Shown here: positions 43,201 to 51,107 of the stretch, piece by piece
Numbering within the stretch: position 1 is the stretch's first letter
Layout: each line of letters opens with the position of its first letter
Origin: UBA4877 sp002399345
GTDB lineage: Bacteria > Bacillota > Thermoanaerobacteria > Thermoanaerobacterales > UBA4877
Assembly (NCBI GenBank): GCA_036752905.1
Contig: DAIORT010000005.1
Coordinates: 44,312 to 108,311, forward strand
DNA length: 64,000 nt
Reading direction: 5' to 3'
Notes under the pieces: model-generated
Database searches by the model: none
Told to the model about the DNA's origin: nothing
What the model saw: only the letters and a program-made list of their open reading frames with translations
Position numbers and translations under genes: made by a program

Positions 43201-43763
43201 GAGAGCGGGTCGCTGATCCTCCATCCATAGAGTGATTCCAAAAGCGGCTTTACAAACAGATCTCCGGTGGTATCCTCAAAATAATGCCTCCTGAAATCGG
43301 CTAAAACCACGTCATATCCCTCGGCAAGGGGATATATCAACCGCTCTACCCAAGAGGGTTTAAAACCCCAATCCTTCTTTCTCTTAAGATCCGCCTCCAG
43401 TAAGGCAACATCGGCACCCAGCCTCTTTGCCACCTCCATTATCGCCCTTATGCTAAAGCCCCTGCCGTTTATTCCCTGTTCCATAAGCACCGATATACAG
43501 GGCACAGAGCAGCCCACATCCTTTATAGCCTCCAGCGCCTCCTGCCCTGCAGGATCGCCCACACACAGTATCAGTTTTTCTCCCGGGTAAGATTTAAGCC
43601 CCTCTGTCACAGTCTTTATAACATCGGGCAGGGTATCTTCTTCATTGTAGAACGGAATACCTATCACAATATCTATCGTGCCGCAGTCCTTTATCCGGCC
43701 CATAATATCATCAACCTTACCGTAAAAAAGATCTTCATTCCGTCTTATGTACTCAGCATCCAT
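40233..43763 (-). CDS. GT2 glycosyltransferase fused to GH130 phosphorylase-like domain
   Basis: 1176 residues from ATG 43763 (GAGGT 7 nt upstream). Residues about 30-330 are GT-A fold (IDIVIGIPFYNEEDTLPDVI; ADVALLEADLKRK with the metal acidic site; LSGTYALS), like mannosylglycerate/glucosylglycerate synthases. The middle (about 330-820) is helical without a recognised motif. About 860-1176 is GH130: NPVLRPVPNHWWESRYVLNA, GCEDPRAV, YHRIEPSMWVSY, WDSLKIGAGSQPL, LIYHGVDD, the last being the usual phosphate and acid sites of beta-mannoside phosphorylases. One chain may therefore make and recycle a mannose-containing glycan. It converges on the mannose operon at 34374-38947. Confidence 0.85.
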   Translation of the reverse strand: MDAEYIRRNEDLFYGKVDDIMGRIKDCGTIDIVIGIPFYNEEDTLPDVIKTVTEGLKSYPGEKLILCVGDPAGQEALEAIKDVGCSVPCISVLMEQGINGRGFSIRAIMEVAKRLGADVALLEADLKRKKDWGFKPSWVERLIYPLAEGYDVVLADFRRHYFEDTTGDLFVKPLLESLYGWRISDPLSGTYALSHDVISDFCSEINQWYECAGGYGVNPWLVTRAITGGMSMCEVSLGAKITVPSAGKRSFVFKEVARAVFECLIYDQDYWTHPPAILKRPSVYGLEDRDRPNEVSCRLTDFIQSFQSGYENYRIIFDKILPADMRKQLDKLSGLSNKDFTFDEKLWARVVYLFLQSYRFNESIPKEDLLDAFTVMYEGRIAGYIKQVRGVDMGELIYKKADDYYTNQVGEMTAGRNSLIKSWKDSKLNREPAITPLDYLEFVPGVPIVLPKKLKGLGGSKINTNDIFKKLMARYKREFNDFCHNMLEIGKDASPSEISGCMQDFMHSAEQSAAEVFNGDLYSEDGTQRFAEAVLGLAPHGKVTTLKDNILRRMLYEFPPRELLLRMGFAGVREMLENIGARSALTYASMVEERQYMDDVMLWLKDNLRPDSIGEADIEAVILNTDIIPNITDMRGIVKLNSLTGMIVVRRLGKGMGGDYPHLLYLTHLVKCVAEEEHYTYLWKLYARKRRGFALKAVNALSACRSRDLFSANNMFENWHQRMAAVKLKEISRKLDDMGQKDQSEDFYKIADGYGLSLTLADGVFVSCTAGTWASYSFRGGKGLPTPLSVHVDRDWFNFDLLEDIYKEMGYRPDKVLDDVCELLGEGKEGVNLINGLLGIKDYRDSLMVQDVGNWPAAGQLIRYEDNPVLRPVPNHWWESRYVLNAAALLIEGRIYLLYRAVGKDGVSRIGLAISDGCHIIERLPDPVFSPGSNREKMGCEDPRAVILDGKIYMMYTAYDGVVAQVAAASISVEDFVNRDFDRWERLGLAFPNLWDKDAILFPGKIDGKYVMYHRIEPSMWVSYSDSLEFPWTQGAHKIIIGPRSGMMWDSLKIGAGSQPLKTRYGWMLIYHGVDDNMIYRLGIILTDLKDPGRLLYRSPNPVLSPQAEYETGDRVSSWVPNVVFTCGAVPEHQKDILDKDDEILVYYGAADTYLCLAHARIGDLLPRKIRKVAAE

Positions 43764-43960
43764 ACACATACCTCGTTTCGTTTTCCTATATTAAGTATAT
43801 ACCAAGGAAGAGGAAATTATAAACGGTATAAAACAAGAGGCTTAAGTTTACAAAATATCTTTACATAACTGTATTTTATTGTTATAATTCAAAATATAAG
43901 TATGTGATTATTTTATAACAAAAATAAGCATAATAATACTCTAGATAGGAGGAAATTTAA

Positions 43961-44152
43961 ATGAAATTATTTGTTAGTGAAGACGATTGCATAGGATGCG
44001 GTCAGTGCATCGACACTTGCCCGGAGGTGTTCGACTGGAATGAAGATGGCACCATGGCTAAAGCCATTGATAAAGATGTTCCGGCAACAAATGAGGATGC
44101 GGCAAACCAGGCTAAATCCGATTGCCCTGTAGAAGCTATAAAAGAGAAATAA
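43961..44152 (+). CDS. single-cluster [4Fe-4S] ferredoxin
   Basis: A 63-residue electron carrier of the Thermotoga/Desulfovibrio monocluster type. Cluster ligands Cys10, Cys13, Cys16 and, near the C-terminus, Cys56 (CPVEAI); Cys20 is the extra one, able to form a disulfide. Acidic overall. AGGAGG 8 nt before the ATG. Single gene with its own terminator. Confidence 0.95.
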   Translation: MKLFVSEDDCIGCGQCIDTCPEVFDWNEDGTMAKAIDKDVPATNEDAANQAKSDCPVEAIKEK

Positions 44153-44163
44153 TGATACTTACC

Positions 44164-44190
44164 AGCCCGCACAAGTGCGGGCCTTTTTAG
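44164..44190 (+). terminator. ferredoxin terminator
   Basis: AGCCCGCAC-AA-GTGCGGGCC then TTTTT. Confidence 0.93.
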
Positions 44191-44288
44191 TATTCAAGGC
44201 CCCTCCAAAATAATTCCATATCAAGAAGGAATCCGGTATTTGGCAGCGAATACATAAGGAGGCTAAAAATATTCTTGGAGGGATAAAA

Positions 44289-45299
44289 ATGAAGAAAAAG
44301 TCTTCTATACTGGTTGCTGCAATTATAATATCAGCCCTGTTTGTAACGACGGCTTTTGCAGCCGGTACGGGCGGTTACAAGAAAATAACCGCATGGTTTG
44401 GCAATATAAAGATAATTGCTAACGGCAAAACATTGAAATCAAATCCTCAGCCCTTACTATACAATAACACTACATATGTTCCTATACGGCTGATAAGCGA
44501 GTCTTTAGGACAGAGTGTGGGCTGGAATCAAAAAGATAAAGTTGTGACAATCAGCGGCAGCACGGCTGGCTCAGATGCAATAATTGCTACGCTGCAGACG
44601 GATAATGCCAAGAAGGCGGCACGCATAGCAGAGCTTGAGGCTCAGCTTAAAGAAAATGAGAACAAGAAAAATGCATCTTCCGATCTAGAGGATTATTTAG
44701 AGGATAAATATTCTACATGGAAAAGAATGGACTTTGATTATAATGCCAGAGGAGATGCAGGCGATCTAAAACTCACTATTAAAGTGGACCTCTCCGAAGA
44801 CGGCAGCAGATGGAATAATACAGACAAGGATGATATAGAAGACTGGCTGGACGACATATACGATTATGTCCATAAGGAATATAAAAACGCAGACTTTTCC
44901 GGCGAGATAGTCGACAGCGACAGCCGGGATAAACTGGCGGAGTTTGAGTCTTCGGGAAGCAGGCTGAAGATCAGCTTCAACAAAAGAGCAAATGCGGATG
45001 ATTTAGAGAAAGAGCTTAACAAAAAATACGGTAGTGACCTTGTATGGTATGATGATTCATTCGGCAGTATGACGGCCAAATTCAGGGTATCTGCCAACAA
45101 GAACAGAGAACGTGTGAATATAACCGTAACCGTGCCTGATAAATACAAAAATGTGAATAAAAGCAGTGTCAAACCATGGATAAGAGATGTTGTAGATGCA
45201 ACGTATGATTATTTCAATAAGGATTATGACATAATCGGCGAAATAATTAACAACAGCGGAGATACTCTTGATACATTCGACGAGGGTGGCCTTGACTGA
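44289..45299 (+). CDS. secreted stalk-domain (copper amine oxidase N-terminal-like) protein
   Basis: 336 residues: signal peptide (KKKSSILVAAIIISALFVTTAFAAG, cut after AFA), then one stalk/Cu-amine-oxidase-N domain at about 30-95 (NGKTLKSNPQPLLYNNTTYVPIRLISESLGQSVGWNQKDK compacted here as its NNTTYVPIRLISE core), a short coiled coil (AELEAQLKENENKK) and two similar acidic alpha/beta repeats (KYSTWKRMDFDYNARGDAGD; KYGSDLVWYDDSFGSM). Secreted or wall-bound; the role is unknown but common in Clostridia. GGAGGGATAAAA precedes the ATG. Confidence 0.85.
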   Translation: MKKKSSILVAAIIISALFVTTAFAAGTGGYKKITAWFGNIKIIANGKTLKSNPQPLLYNNTTYVPIRLISESLGQSVGWNQKDKVVTISGSTAGSDAIIATLQTDNAKKAARIAELEAQLKENENKKNASSDLEDYLEDKYSTWKRMDFDYNARGDAGDLKLTIKVDLSEDGSRWNNTDKDDIEDWLDDIYDYVHKEYKNADFSGEIVDSDSRDKLAEFESSGSRLKISFNKRANADDLEKELNKKYGSDLVWYDDSFGSMTAKFRVSANKNRERVNITVTVPDKYKNVNKSSVKPWIRDVVDATYDYFNKDYDIIGEIINNSGDTLDTFDEGGLD

Positions 45300-45315
45300 C
45301 AAGTACTGATTACGG

Positions 45316-45340
45316 CCCGGTTTATTCCGGGTTTTTTTAT
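45316..45340 (+). terminator. terminator after stalk-domain gene
   Basis: CCCGG-TTTATT-CCGGG followed by TTTTTTT. Confidence 0.88.
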
Positions 45341-45362
45341 TCTAATAAATTTGAGGTGAAAT

Positions 45363-46709
45363 ATGGATAGAGAAAACACACAGGAGAACATAAGAACTGA
45401 GATTTTTTATCTGGCCTGGCCCGCTATACTGGAGATGGTGCTGGAAACTTCCGTATGGATGTTTGATACCGCCATGGTGGGGAGACTTACGGCCTCGGCT
45501 TTAAGCGCCGTAGGTCTGGGAGGGCAGCTCATGTATACCATGCTGAACATATTTTCCGCCGTAGGTGTAGGATGCTCAGCCATGGTGGCGCGGTACTGCG
45601 GCGGCGGTGAATATGACCGCGCGGAACATGTTGTAGGCCAGTCTTTTTTACTTTCCATTATTATAGGATCAATCATGTTTGTAACACTATACAGCATAAT
45701 CCCGACTTTTTTTAACAAACTGATAACCCAGACCGACATAGCGGCTCAGGGAATAATCTACACCCGTATAATCGCTGTGGGCGGATCTATAATGGTCCCT
45801 ACCAAGGTTTTAAACTATGCCCTGCGGGGGTCAGGCAATACCAGAGTGCCCATGCTTTCTACCTTGATAGCAGATCTTTTTAATATATTCGGGGATTATG
45901 CTCTTATATTCGGTAAGTTCGGCATGCCGAGGATGGGGGTGGCCGGGGCGGCCATTGCCACATCAATTTCACAGGCGCTATCCCTTTGTGTTTCTGCAGG
46001 ATACCTCATCTTCAACAAGAACGGCATAAAACTTAAGTTTGCCGACATAAGGAATATAGACAGCGGCATAATAAAAAAGCTTATTTCCCTGGGCGTACCG
46101 GCTTCCCTGTATGAGTTCTCCGACAATGGCAGCAGGCTGATTTCCTCTCTGTGGCTTTCCAGAATGGGCTCTATCGCCTTTGCGGCGCAGCAGGTGTCGG
46201 TAAGTGCGGAATCCATGTCATTCATGCCCGGCGTAGGCTTTTCGGTATCGGCTGCGACCATGGTCGGCCAGGCCTTGGGAGCTGGTAATGAGGAAAAAGC
46301 CGAGGCTTCGACTAAAGAGTCATCAAAAATGGCTGTGATCTTTATGAGCATCATCGGACTTATATTTTTCATAATACCCGGACGGCTGATGTCATTTTTC
46401 ACCAACATAGCCGGTGTGAGAAATCTATCAGCAAAATGCATAAGGATAGCGGCCTTCGAACAGCCTACCATGGCACTCTCCATGGCTCTTTCAGGTGCGC
46501 TCAAGGGCGCAGGAGATACAAAAGGGCCCTTTTATGTCACGATGATAAGCACATGGATGATAAGACTTCCCCTGATATTTATGTCCGTATTCGTATGGAA
46601 ACTGAGTATAGAATATGTCTGGATAATCACGGATTTACAATTTTTGGCTGAGGCCCTGCTCATGGCGTTTAGATTTAAAAAAGGTGTATGGAAAAAAATA
46701 AAATTATAG
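45363..46709 (+). CDS. MATE-family efflux transporter
   Basis: A 448-residue, 12-segment Na+/H+-coupled drug or metabolite exporter. Family landmarks: LAWPAILEMVLETSVWMFDTAMVG at the N-terminus, ALSAVGLGGQ, GSGNTRVPMLSTL, and in the second half a repeat with VGQALGAGNEEKAE and GALKGAGDTKGPFYVTM. Length is standard. The start has TTGAGGTGAAAT before it. It lies 22 nt after the stalk gene terminator and has no evident operon partner. Confidence 0.93.
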   Translation: MDRENTQENIRTEIFYLAWPAILEMVLETSVWMFDTAMVGRLTASALSAVGLGGQLMYTMLNIFSAVGVGCSAMVARYCGGGEYDRAEHVVGQSFLLSIIIGSIMFVTLYSIIPTFFNKLITQTDIAAQGIIYTRIIAVGGSIMVPTKVLNYALRGSGNTRVPMLSTLIADLFNIFGDYALIFGKFGMPRMGVAGAAIATSISQALSLCVSAGYLIFNKNGIKLKFADIRNIDSGIIKKLISLGVPASLYEFSDNGSRLISSLWLSRMGSIAFAAQQVSVSAESMSFMPGVGFSVSAATMVGQALGAGNEEKAEASTKESSKMAVIFMSIIGLIFFIIPGRLMSFFTNIAGVRNLSAKCIRIAAFEQPTMALSMALSGALKGAGDTKGPFYVTMISTWMIRLPLIFMSVFVWKLSIEYVWIITDLQFLAEALLMAFRFKKGVWKKIKL

Positions 46710-46776
46710 AATTTTAACCAATTTTTAACCCATTCGCCCAAATAAATCATGTATAATCAGTATTGGGGTGAGGGCA

Positions 46777-47679
46777 ATGTTAAAAAAAATAATAAGTATT
46801 ATAATGATATGTATAATGACTGTGACAATAGCGGGATGCAGCAAAAATAACAGCGGCGCTCCCGCAGACAATAACAAACCGAGAAGCCAAAAGAGGGATA
46901 TTATGAGCGAATTTGATTCATTGATGGAGAGAAACCCGAATCTTGGTATGATAATAGAATTTATCAATCAGAATATATCCGAGTCCACCAAAGAAGAGGC
47001 CTCTGATATGCTGGGCAGTCTGGAAACGGCTCAGAAAGATTATCTCGGTGCACTGGAGGACAAATACTCCGAAGGAAGCATTCAGGACAAAATAGATAAA
47101 ATATACAAACCGGGTACCGACTTAAACAATCTTGAAGGTGTTAATGATGAAGAACTCAAAAAACTCCTTAAAGAAACAAAAGGCCTGGGGTACAAGGTGG
47201 AAACAGCAGAGGGTATGTATTATCCCATACTGGACTATGATTCTTACAAGAAATATAAGGAAAATGTGGCGGATGATTTTGCAGATTATATAGACATAAT
47301 GTCTACCGAGTCTGATGAAGCTTCCGTAAAAGATGCCGAGCTGACCATAGGATGGGACAAAATTTTAAACCGGGCACTGGCGCAGGAAAAATTCATTGAA
47401 AAATATCCTGATTCCAAAAGATCAAATGAGGTAAAATCGCTGTATAAAAATTATACCTCTTTTATATTTTTAGGTACAAACAACTCTCCGCTCTTCGACT
47501 ATGACACACATACCATGGATAACAATGCAAAATCCGCATATAAAAGTGCGGCAGATAAAAAGAGCAACAGCAAACTGCTGGGCAAACTTAAAGATTTTCT
47601 AAAGATAGCGGAAAAGAATAATTACAAGCTTACCAATGAGGTGGATGATTTTAGGCATGCGGCTTTGTCTTCCTTATAA
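46777..47679 (+). CDS. lipoprotein of unknown function
   Basis: 300 residues. The start is taken at the ATG preceding LKKIISIIMICIMTVTIAGC; the lipobox TIAGC puts the lipidated Cys at about residue 22. After a short Asn/Pro linker the chain is helical and charged (ESTKEEASDMLGSLETAQKD, LEGVNDEELKKLLKETKGLGY, LNRALAQEKFIEKYPDSKR). No named domain. The helical-repeat character suggests a TPR-like scaffold. Surface-exposed on the membrane. Confidence 0.8.
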   Translation: MLKKIISIIMICIMTVTIAGCSKNNSGAPADNNKPRSQKRDIMSEFDSLMERNPNLGMIIEFINQNISESTKEEASDMLGSLETAQKDYLGALEDKYSEGSIQDKIDKIYKPGTDLNNLEGVNDEELKKLLKETKGLGYKVETAEGMYYPILDYDSYKKYKENVADDFADYIDIMSTESDEASVKDAELTIGWDKILNRALAQEKFIEKYPDSKRSNEVKSLYKNYTSFIFLGTNNSPLFDYDTHTMDNNAKSAYKSAADKKSNSKLLGKLKDFLKIAEKNNYKLTNEVDDFRHAALSSL

Positions 47680-47843
47680 TTCCTATAAAAGAGGCGGTGT
47701 CCAACAAAAAGGCCAGGGAATTCGTTAAAAAATTCGGGCATAAAATTATACTCCATTCTCAAAAAAATTAAACCGTACTCTTATATTGCATTTTGTCAAA
47801 TATTGCTTTATACTAAATACATGCAATTAGTTTTACCCAGAGT

Positions 47844-47876
47844 AGGCTACCGCAAAGCCGTGGTAGCCTTTAATTT
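47844..47876 (+). terminator. hairpin terminator
   Basis: AGGCTACC...GGTAGCCT (8 bp, 10-nt loop) then TTAATTTTC. It is 165 nt past the lipoprotein gene and 66 nt before thrE. Confidence 0.7.
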
Positions 47877-47941
47877 TCTCTTTAATGTGGAAAACTATAA
47901 CGGTGGTATAATTATGATATAATATGTAATGTGGTGATAAT

Positions 47942-48703
47942 ATGAAAAATGAAAAGGGGCTGACCCTTGCCGATACAGCTGCAGAAATACTCCTTAAAAA
48001 CGGAGCGGAGACAAGACGGGTGGAGACTACGGCGGATATGATACTGTCCAGCCTGGGATATGTGTCTCATACTTTTGCTACTCCCACCACCGTAATAATA
48101 TCCATAGAGGATGGTTCCGGGAAATTAAACACAGCTATCCGCAGGGTTCACTTCAGGCTCATTAACCTCTCGAAGGTTGACATGGTAAACAGCTTTTCCA
48201 GGGATTTCTGCAAGGGTAATATAGGTTTGGATGACGGAATAAAATATTTGAATGAAGTAAATAAGAAAGAGAAATATAAACCACTTTTCAGGATATTGGG
48301 AGGATGCTTGGGAGCGTCCATGTTCACCCTGCTTTTCGGCGGCACATGGACAGATTTTCTACCTACTTGTTTGATTGCTTTTATAACTTTAAGTGTCCTA
48401 GAAATCATCGCAAAATATCAGATTTCGGATTTTTTAAATAATCTTATTGGAAGCATGATAATCACAGTATTTGCCTTGTTATTTACATATTTAGGTTTTG
48501 GTGTCAGTTTGAATAAGATAATAATAGGCTCCATAATGCTCCTTGTACCCGGTGTTGCCATAACCAACGGTGCACGGGATTTTATGTACGGAGATCTTTT
48601 ATCAGGCACGGCCCGGACCGCGGAGGCCGTCATGACAGCTATAGCCATAGCGGCAGGTGTGGGTGTTACACTGCAGGCATGGTTTTATATAAGGGGGATA
48701 TAA
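47942..48703 (+). CDS. threonine/serine exporter, ThrE N-terminal half (DUF1212)
   Basis: 253 residues. The cytoplasmic first part (LADTAAEILLKNGAETRRVETTADMI, VSHTFATPTTVIISI, LRRVH-like stretch) is typical of DUF1212; the C-terminal half has about five membrane segments and PGVAITNGARDFMYGDLLSG, the family signature. Two-gene split of ThrE (pump for Thr and Ser). The next gene starts 1 nt after this stop. Confidence 0.92.
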   Translation: MKNEKGLTLADTAAEILLKNGAETRRVETTADMILSSLGYVSHTFATPTTVIISIEDGSGKLNTAIRRVHFRLINLSKVDMVNSFSRDFCKGNIGLDDGIKYLNEVNKKEKYKPLFRILGGCLGASMFTLLFGGTWTDFLPTCLIAFITLSVLEIIAKYQISDFLNNLIGSMIITVFALLFTYLGFGVSLNKIIIGSIMLLVPGVAITNGARDFMYGDLLSGTARTAEAVMTAIAIAAGVGVTLQAWFYIRGI

Positions 48704-49129
48704 ATGCTCAGTTTTATATACAGTTTTTTTTCCGTGATAGGTTTTGGTATAGTATTCAATCTCCCGATAAAACTGTTACCTGCCGCAGCCTTGAGCGGTG
48801 CCATAGGCCAGGCCGGCTATGATATCGTAATGCATTATTTTAACTCGCCCACCACCGCCACCGTGGTATCCGCCGTCATTATAGGGCTGTTGGGAGAAAT
48901 CATGGCGCGTTTATATAAAAAACCTGCGACGCTATTCGTTATACCGGGCATAATCCCCCTGGTTCCGGGATCCTACATATACCAGGCGATGCTTTCCCTT
49001 GTACAGGGCAATATGAAGTCGGCCGGGCAGTACGGGCTTCTGACCGTCTTTTTATCCATCGGCATAGCGGCCGGTCTTATGGCCGTAACCACATTCTGGA
49101 ATATATTCTTCGGCTCGCACAAAAAATAG
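48704..49129 (+). CDS. threonine/serine exporter, ThrE C-terminal half (DUF3815)
   Basis: 141 residues, four to five membrane segments: FSVIGFGIVFNLPIKLLPAA, FSPTT-like NSPTTATVVSAVIIGLLGEIMAR, and FVIPGIIPLVPGSYIYQAML, the signature of the small ThrE partner. Pairs with the protein encoded immediately upstream to form the exporter. GGGGGATATAA serves as the ribosome binding site inside the previous gene. Confidence 0.92.
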   Translation: MLSFIYSFFSVIGFGIVFNLPIKLLPAAALSGAIGQAGYDIVMHYFNSPTTATVVSAVIIGLLGEIMARLYKKPATLFVIPGIIPLVPGSYIYQAMLSLVQGNMKSAGQYGLLTVFLSIGIAAGLMAVTTFWNIFFGSHKK

Positions 49130-49158
49130 AGACATAACTTAAAGGTGATGATAGATAA

Positions 49159-50784
49159 ATGGAAAAACCAACATACATTATAGGCCATAAAAGCCCCGAC
49201 TCGGATGCGATATGCTCCGCTATATCCTACGCATATTTCAAGAAAAAGCATGACGGTATGAATAGCGTGCCCTGCAGGCTGGGCCCCGTAAATAACGAGA
49301 CACAGTTCATACTTGACTACTTCGATGTGGAGCAGCCAAGGCTTATAAAAAATATATACACCCAGATAAGGGATATAAATTATGACAAACCACTGTGCGT
49401 AAACGAGGCCTGGCCGATGCTGGCTGCATGGCAACTGATGCAGCAGTCGGGCACCCGGACGATATGCGCAGTGGATGACAAAGGAAGGTTTGCCGGCCTG
49501 GCCACCCTGGGCGACCTGGCCAAGGTATACCTCTCCGAGATGAACAACATAGAAAAATACAGCATCCCCATCAAAAATGCAGCCAGTGTCCTCAGGGGAG
49601 AAATAATAAATTACGGCAGCGGGAAACTGGGTGGCAATATAATAGTTGCTGCCATGTCCCTAGATGAGACAGCCAAGAGGATAAAACAAGGGGATACCAT
49701 AATCGTGGGAAACAGGCCGTATATACAGAAGGCCGCCATAGAATACGGAGCGGGGGCACTCATAGTCACCAGCGGAATAAAACCCGGTGATGATATAATC
49801 ACGTTTGCAAAAGGCCACGGTGTAGGACTGATACAGACCTCATGCGATACGTTCGATGCGGTCAAATACATAAGCCAGAGCATACCCTTGTCCTATATAA
49901 TAAAAAGCTCAGATTTAATCACATTCAATGATGATGACTATGTCCATGAGGTGACAGGCACCATGTCCCGCTATAAATACCGGAACTTCCCCGTGCTGGA
50001 TTCCAACGGAGCCGTGGTGGGACTTATATCCCGCAGGCATGTCCTGGACTACAAACCAAAGAGCGTCATACTGGTTGACCACAATGAATTCTCACAGACG
50101 GTGGACGGAATTAACGAAGCCAATATACTGGAGATAATAGATCATCACCGGCTGGGCGGAACCGTAACCGACAAACCCATACTCTTTAGAAATCAGCCGG
50201 TGGGCTGTACATCTACCATTATATACAGCATATACAAAGATGCCCATATAACACCCCCTAAGTCTATTGCGGGAATCATGTGCGCAGCCATACTGTCGGA
50301 CACGCTAATATTCAAATCACCCACATGCACGAAAAGGGATGTCGATGCAGCACACAGCCTGGCCGCAATAGCCGGCATTAATATAGACCGGTTTGCAGAC
50401 CAGATGTTTAAAGCAAGCACATCCCTCACCGGTAAAACCATGGAAGAAATATTCTATACCGATTTTAAAGAATTCCGTACAGAAGGGTTTAAAATCGGAG
50501 TGGGACAGATAAACGTCATGACCGACCCGGGCAAAATAAAAGAAGACCTTCTCTCATACATGCGTGACATCCAGAAGAGCAATGAATATGATATACTTCT
50601 TCTTATGCTCACAAATATAATCGACGAGGGTTCTGAAATGCTCTGGGCCTCTGACTACAAAGAGGTACTGGAAACAGCCTTTTCCATTAATATAGATGGC
50701 GGAAATTTTTATCTTCCAAAAGTCGTATCCCGGAAAAATCAGGTGATACCGCCTATTATGCGGGCTGTCCGCAACCTCTCTTAA
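49159..50784 (+). CDS. ppaC: CBS-DRTGG-containing Mn-dependent inorganic pyrophosphatase
   Basis: 541 residues, longer than the 310-residue basic family II enzyme because regulatory domains are inserted. DHH motifs IGHKSPDSDAICSA (residues 8-21), VDHNEFSQ and DHHRLGG; first CBS motif about 75-120; DRTGG-like region about 140-240 (NIIVAAMSLDETAKRI); second CBS about 250-300; DHHA2 C-terminus (FYTDFKEF, GVGQINVM). Such enzymes hydrolyse PPi and are controlled by AMP/ADP and Ap4A. It drives biosynthesis by removing PPi. Single gene, 29 nt after ThrE. Confidence 0.93.
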   Translation: MEKPTYIIGHKSPDSDAICSAISYAYFKKKHDGMNSVPCRLGPVNNETQFILDYFDVEQPRLIKNIYTQIRDINYDKPLCVNEAWPMLAAWQLMQQSGTRTICAVDDKGRFAGLATLGDLAKVYLSEMNNIEKYSIPIKNAASVLRGEIINYGSGKLGGNIIVAAMSLDETAKRIKQGDTIIVGNRPYIQKAAIEYGAGALIVTSGIKPGDDIITFAKGHGVGLIQTSCDTFDAVKYISQSIPLSYIIKSSDLITFNDDDYVHEVTGTMSRYKYRNFPVLDSNGAVVGLISRRHVLDYKPKSVILVDHNEFSQTVDGINEANILEIIDHHRLGGTVTDKPILFRNQPVGCTSTIIYSIYKDAHITPPKSIAGIMCAAILSDTLIFKSPTCTKRDVDAAHSLAAIAGINIDRFADQMFKASTSLTGKTMEEIFYTDFKEFRTEGFKIGVGQINVMTDPGKIKEDLLSYMRDIQKSNEYDILLLMLTNIIDEGSEMLWASDYKEVLETAFSINIDGGNFYLPKVVSRKNQVIPPIMRAVRNLS

Positions 50785-50905
50785 AAAAAAGAAAAAATTA
50801 TCGATGACAAAATCGAACAATCGTGAATTTGTATAATAATTTTGCTTGGTTTATTGGTTGGTCTAACTTGCAAATTGAAGTCATAAACGTTTAAGTAAGC
50901 TTGGG

Positions 50906-50946
50906 TTTTTGCAGGTTTTCCGTCTTATCCTGCACAATTTGTCACG
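50906..50946 (+). repeat. 41-nt repeat, copy 1
   Basis: Begins TTTTTGCAGGTTTTCC and ends GTCACG; about four fifths identical to 52376-52416 in the same orientation. The two copies flank the oadB/oadG unit. Confidence 0.6.
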
Positions 50947-51016
50947 TGCCAGCTATTTTTACCACGGTTCGTAACATATTTTCAAAAAAAGTAGGTTTTT
51001 ATATCCACGGCAAACG

Positions 51017-51045
51017 TTGCCATAGGAAAAAATATACTGTATAAT
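51017..51045 (+). promoter_or_regulatory. promoter of the oadB unit
   Basis: TTGCCA (51017-51022), 17-nt spacer, TATAAT (51040-51045). The -35 overlaps a small inverted repeat GGCAA-ACG-TTGCC. Confidence 0.75.
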
Positions 51046-51107
51046 GAATTATGCAGGACATAATTCACAAAATAAAACAAGCTCAATAAATACAAAGGAG
51101 GACACTT

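Larger units (their letters stand above)
50785..51107. other. intergenic region upstream of OadB
   Basis: 323 bases without a gene. Contains a 41-nt sequence (50906-50946) repeated after the OadG-like gene (52376-52416) and the promoter at 51017-51045. No further signal identified. Confidence 0.55.
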
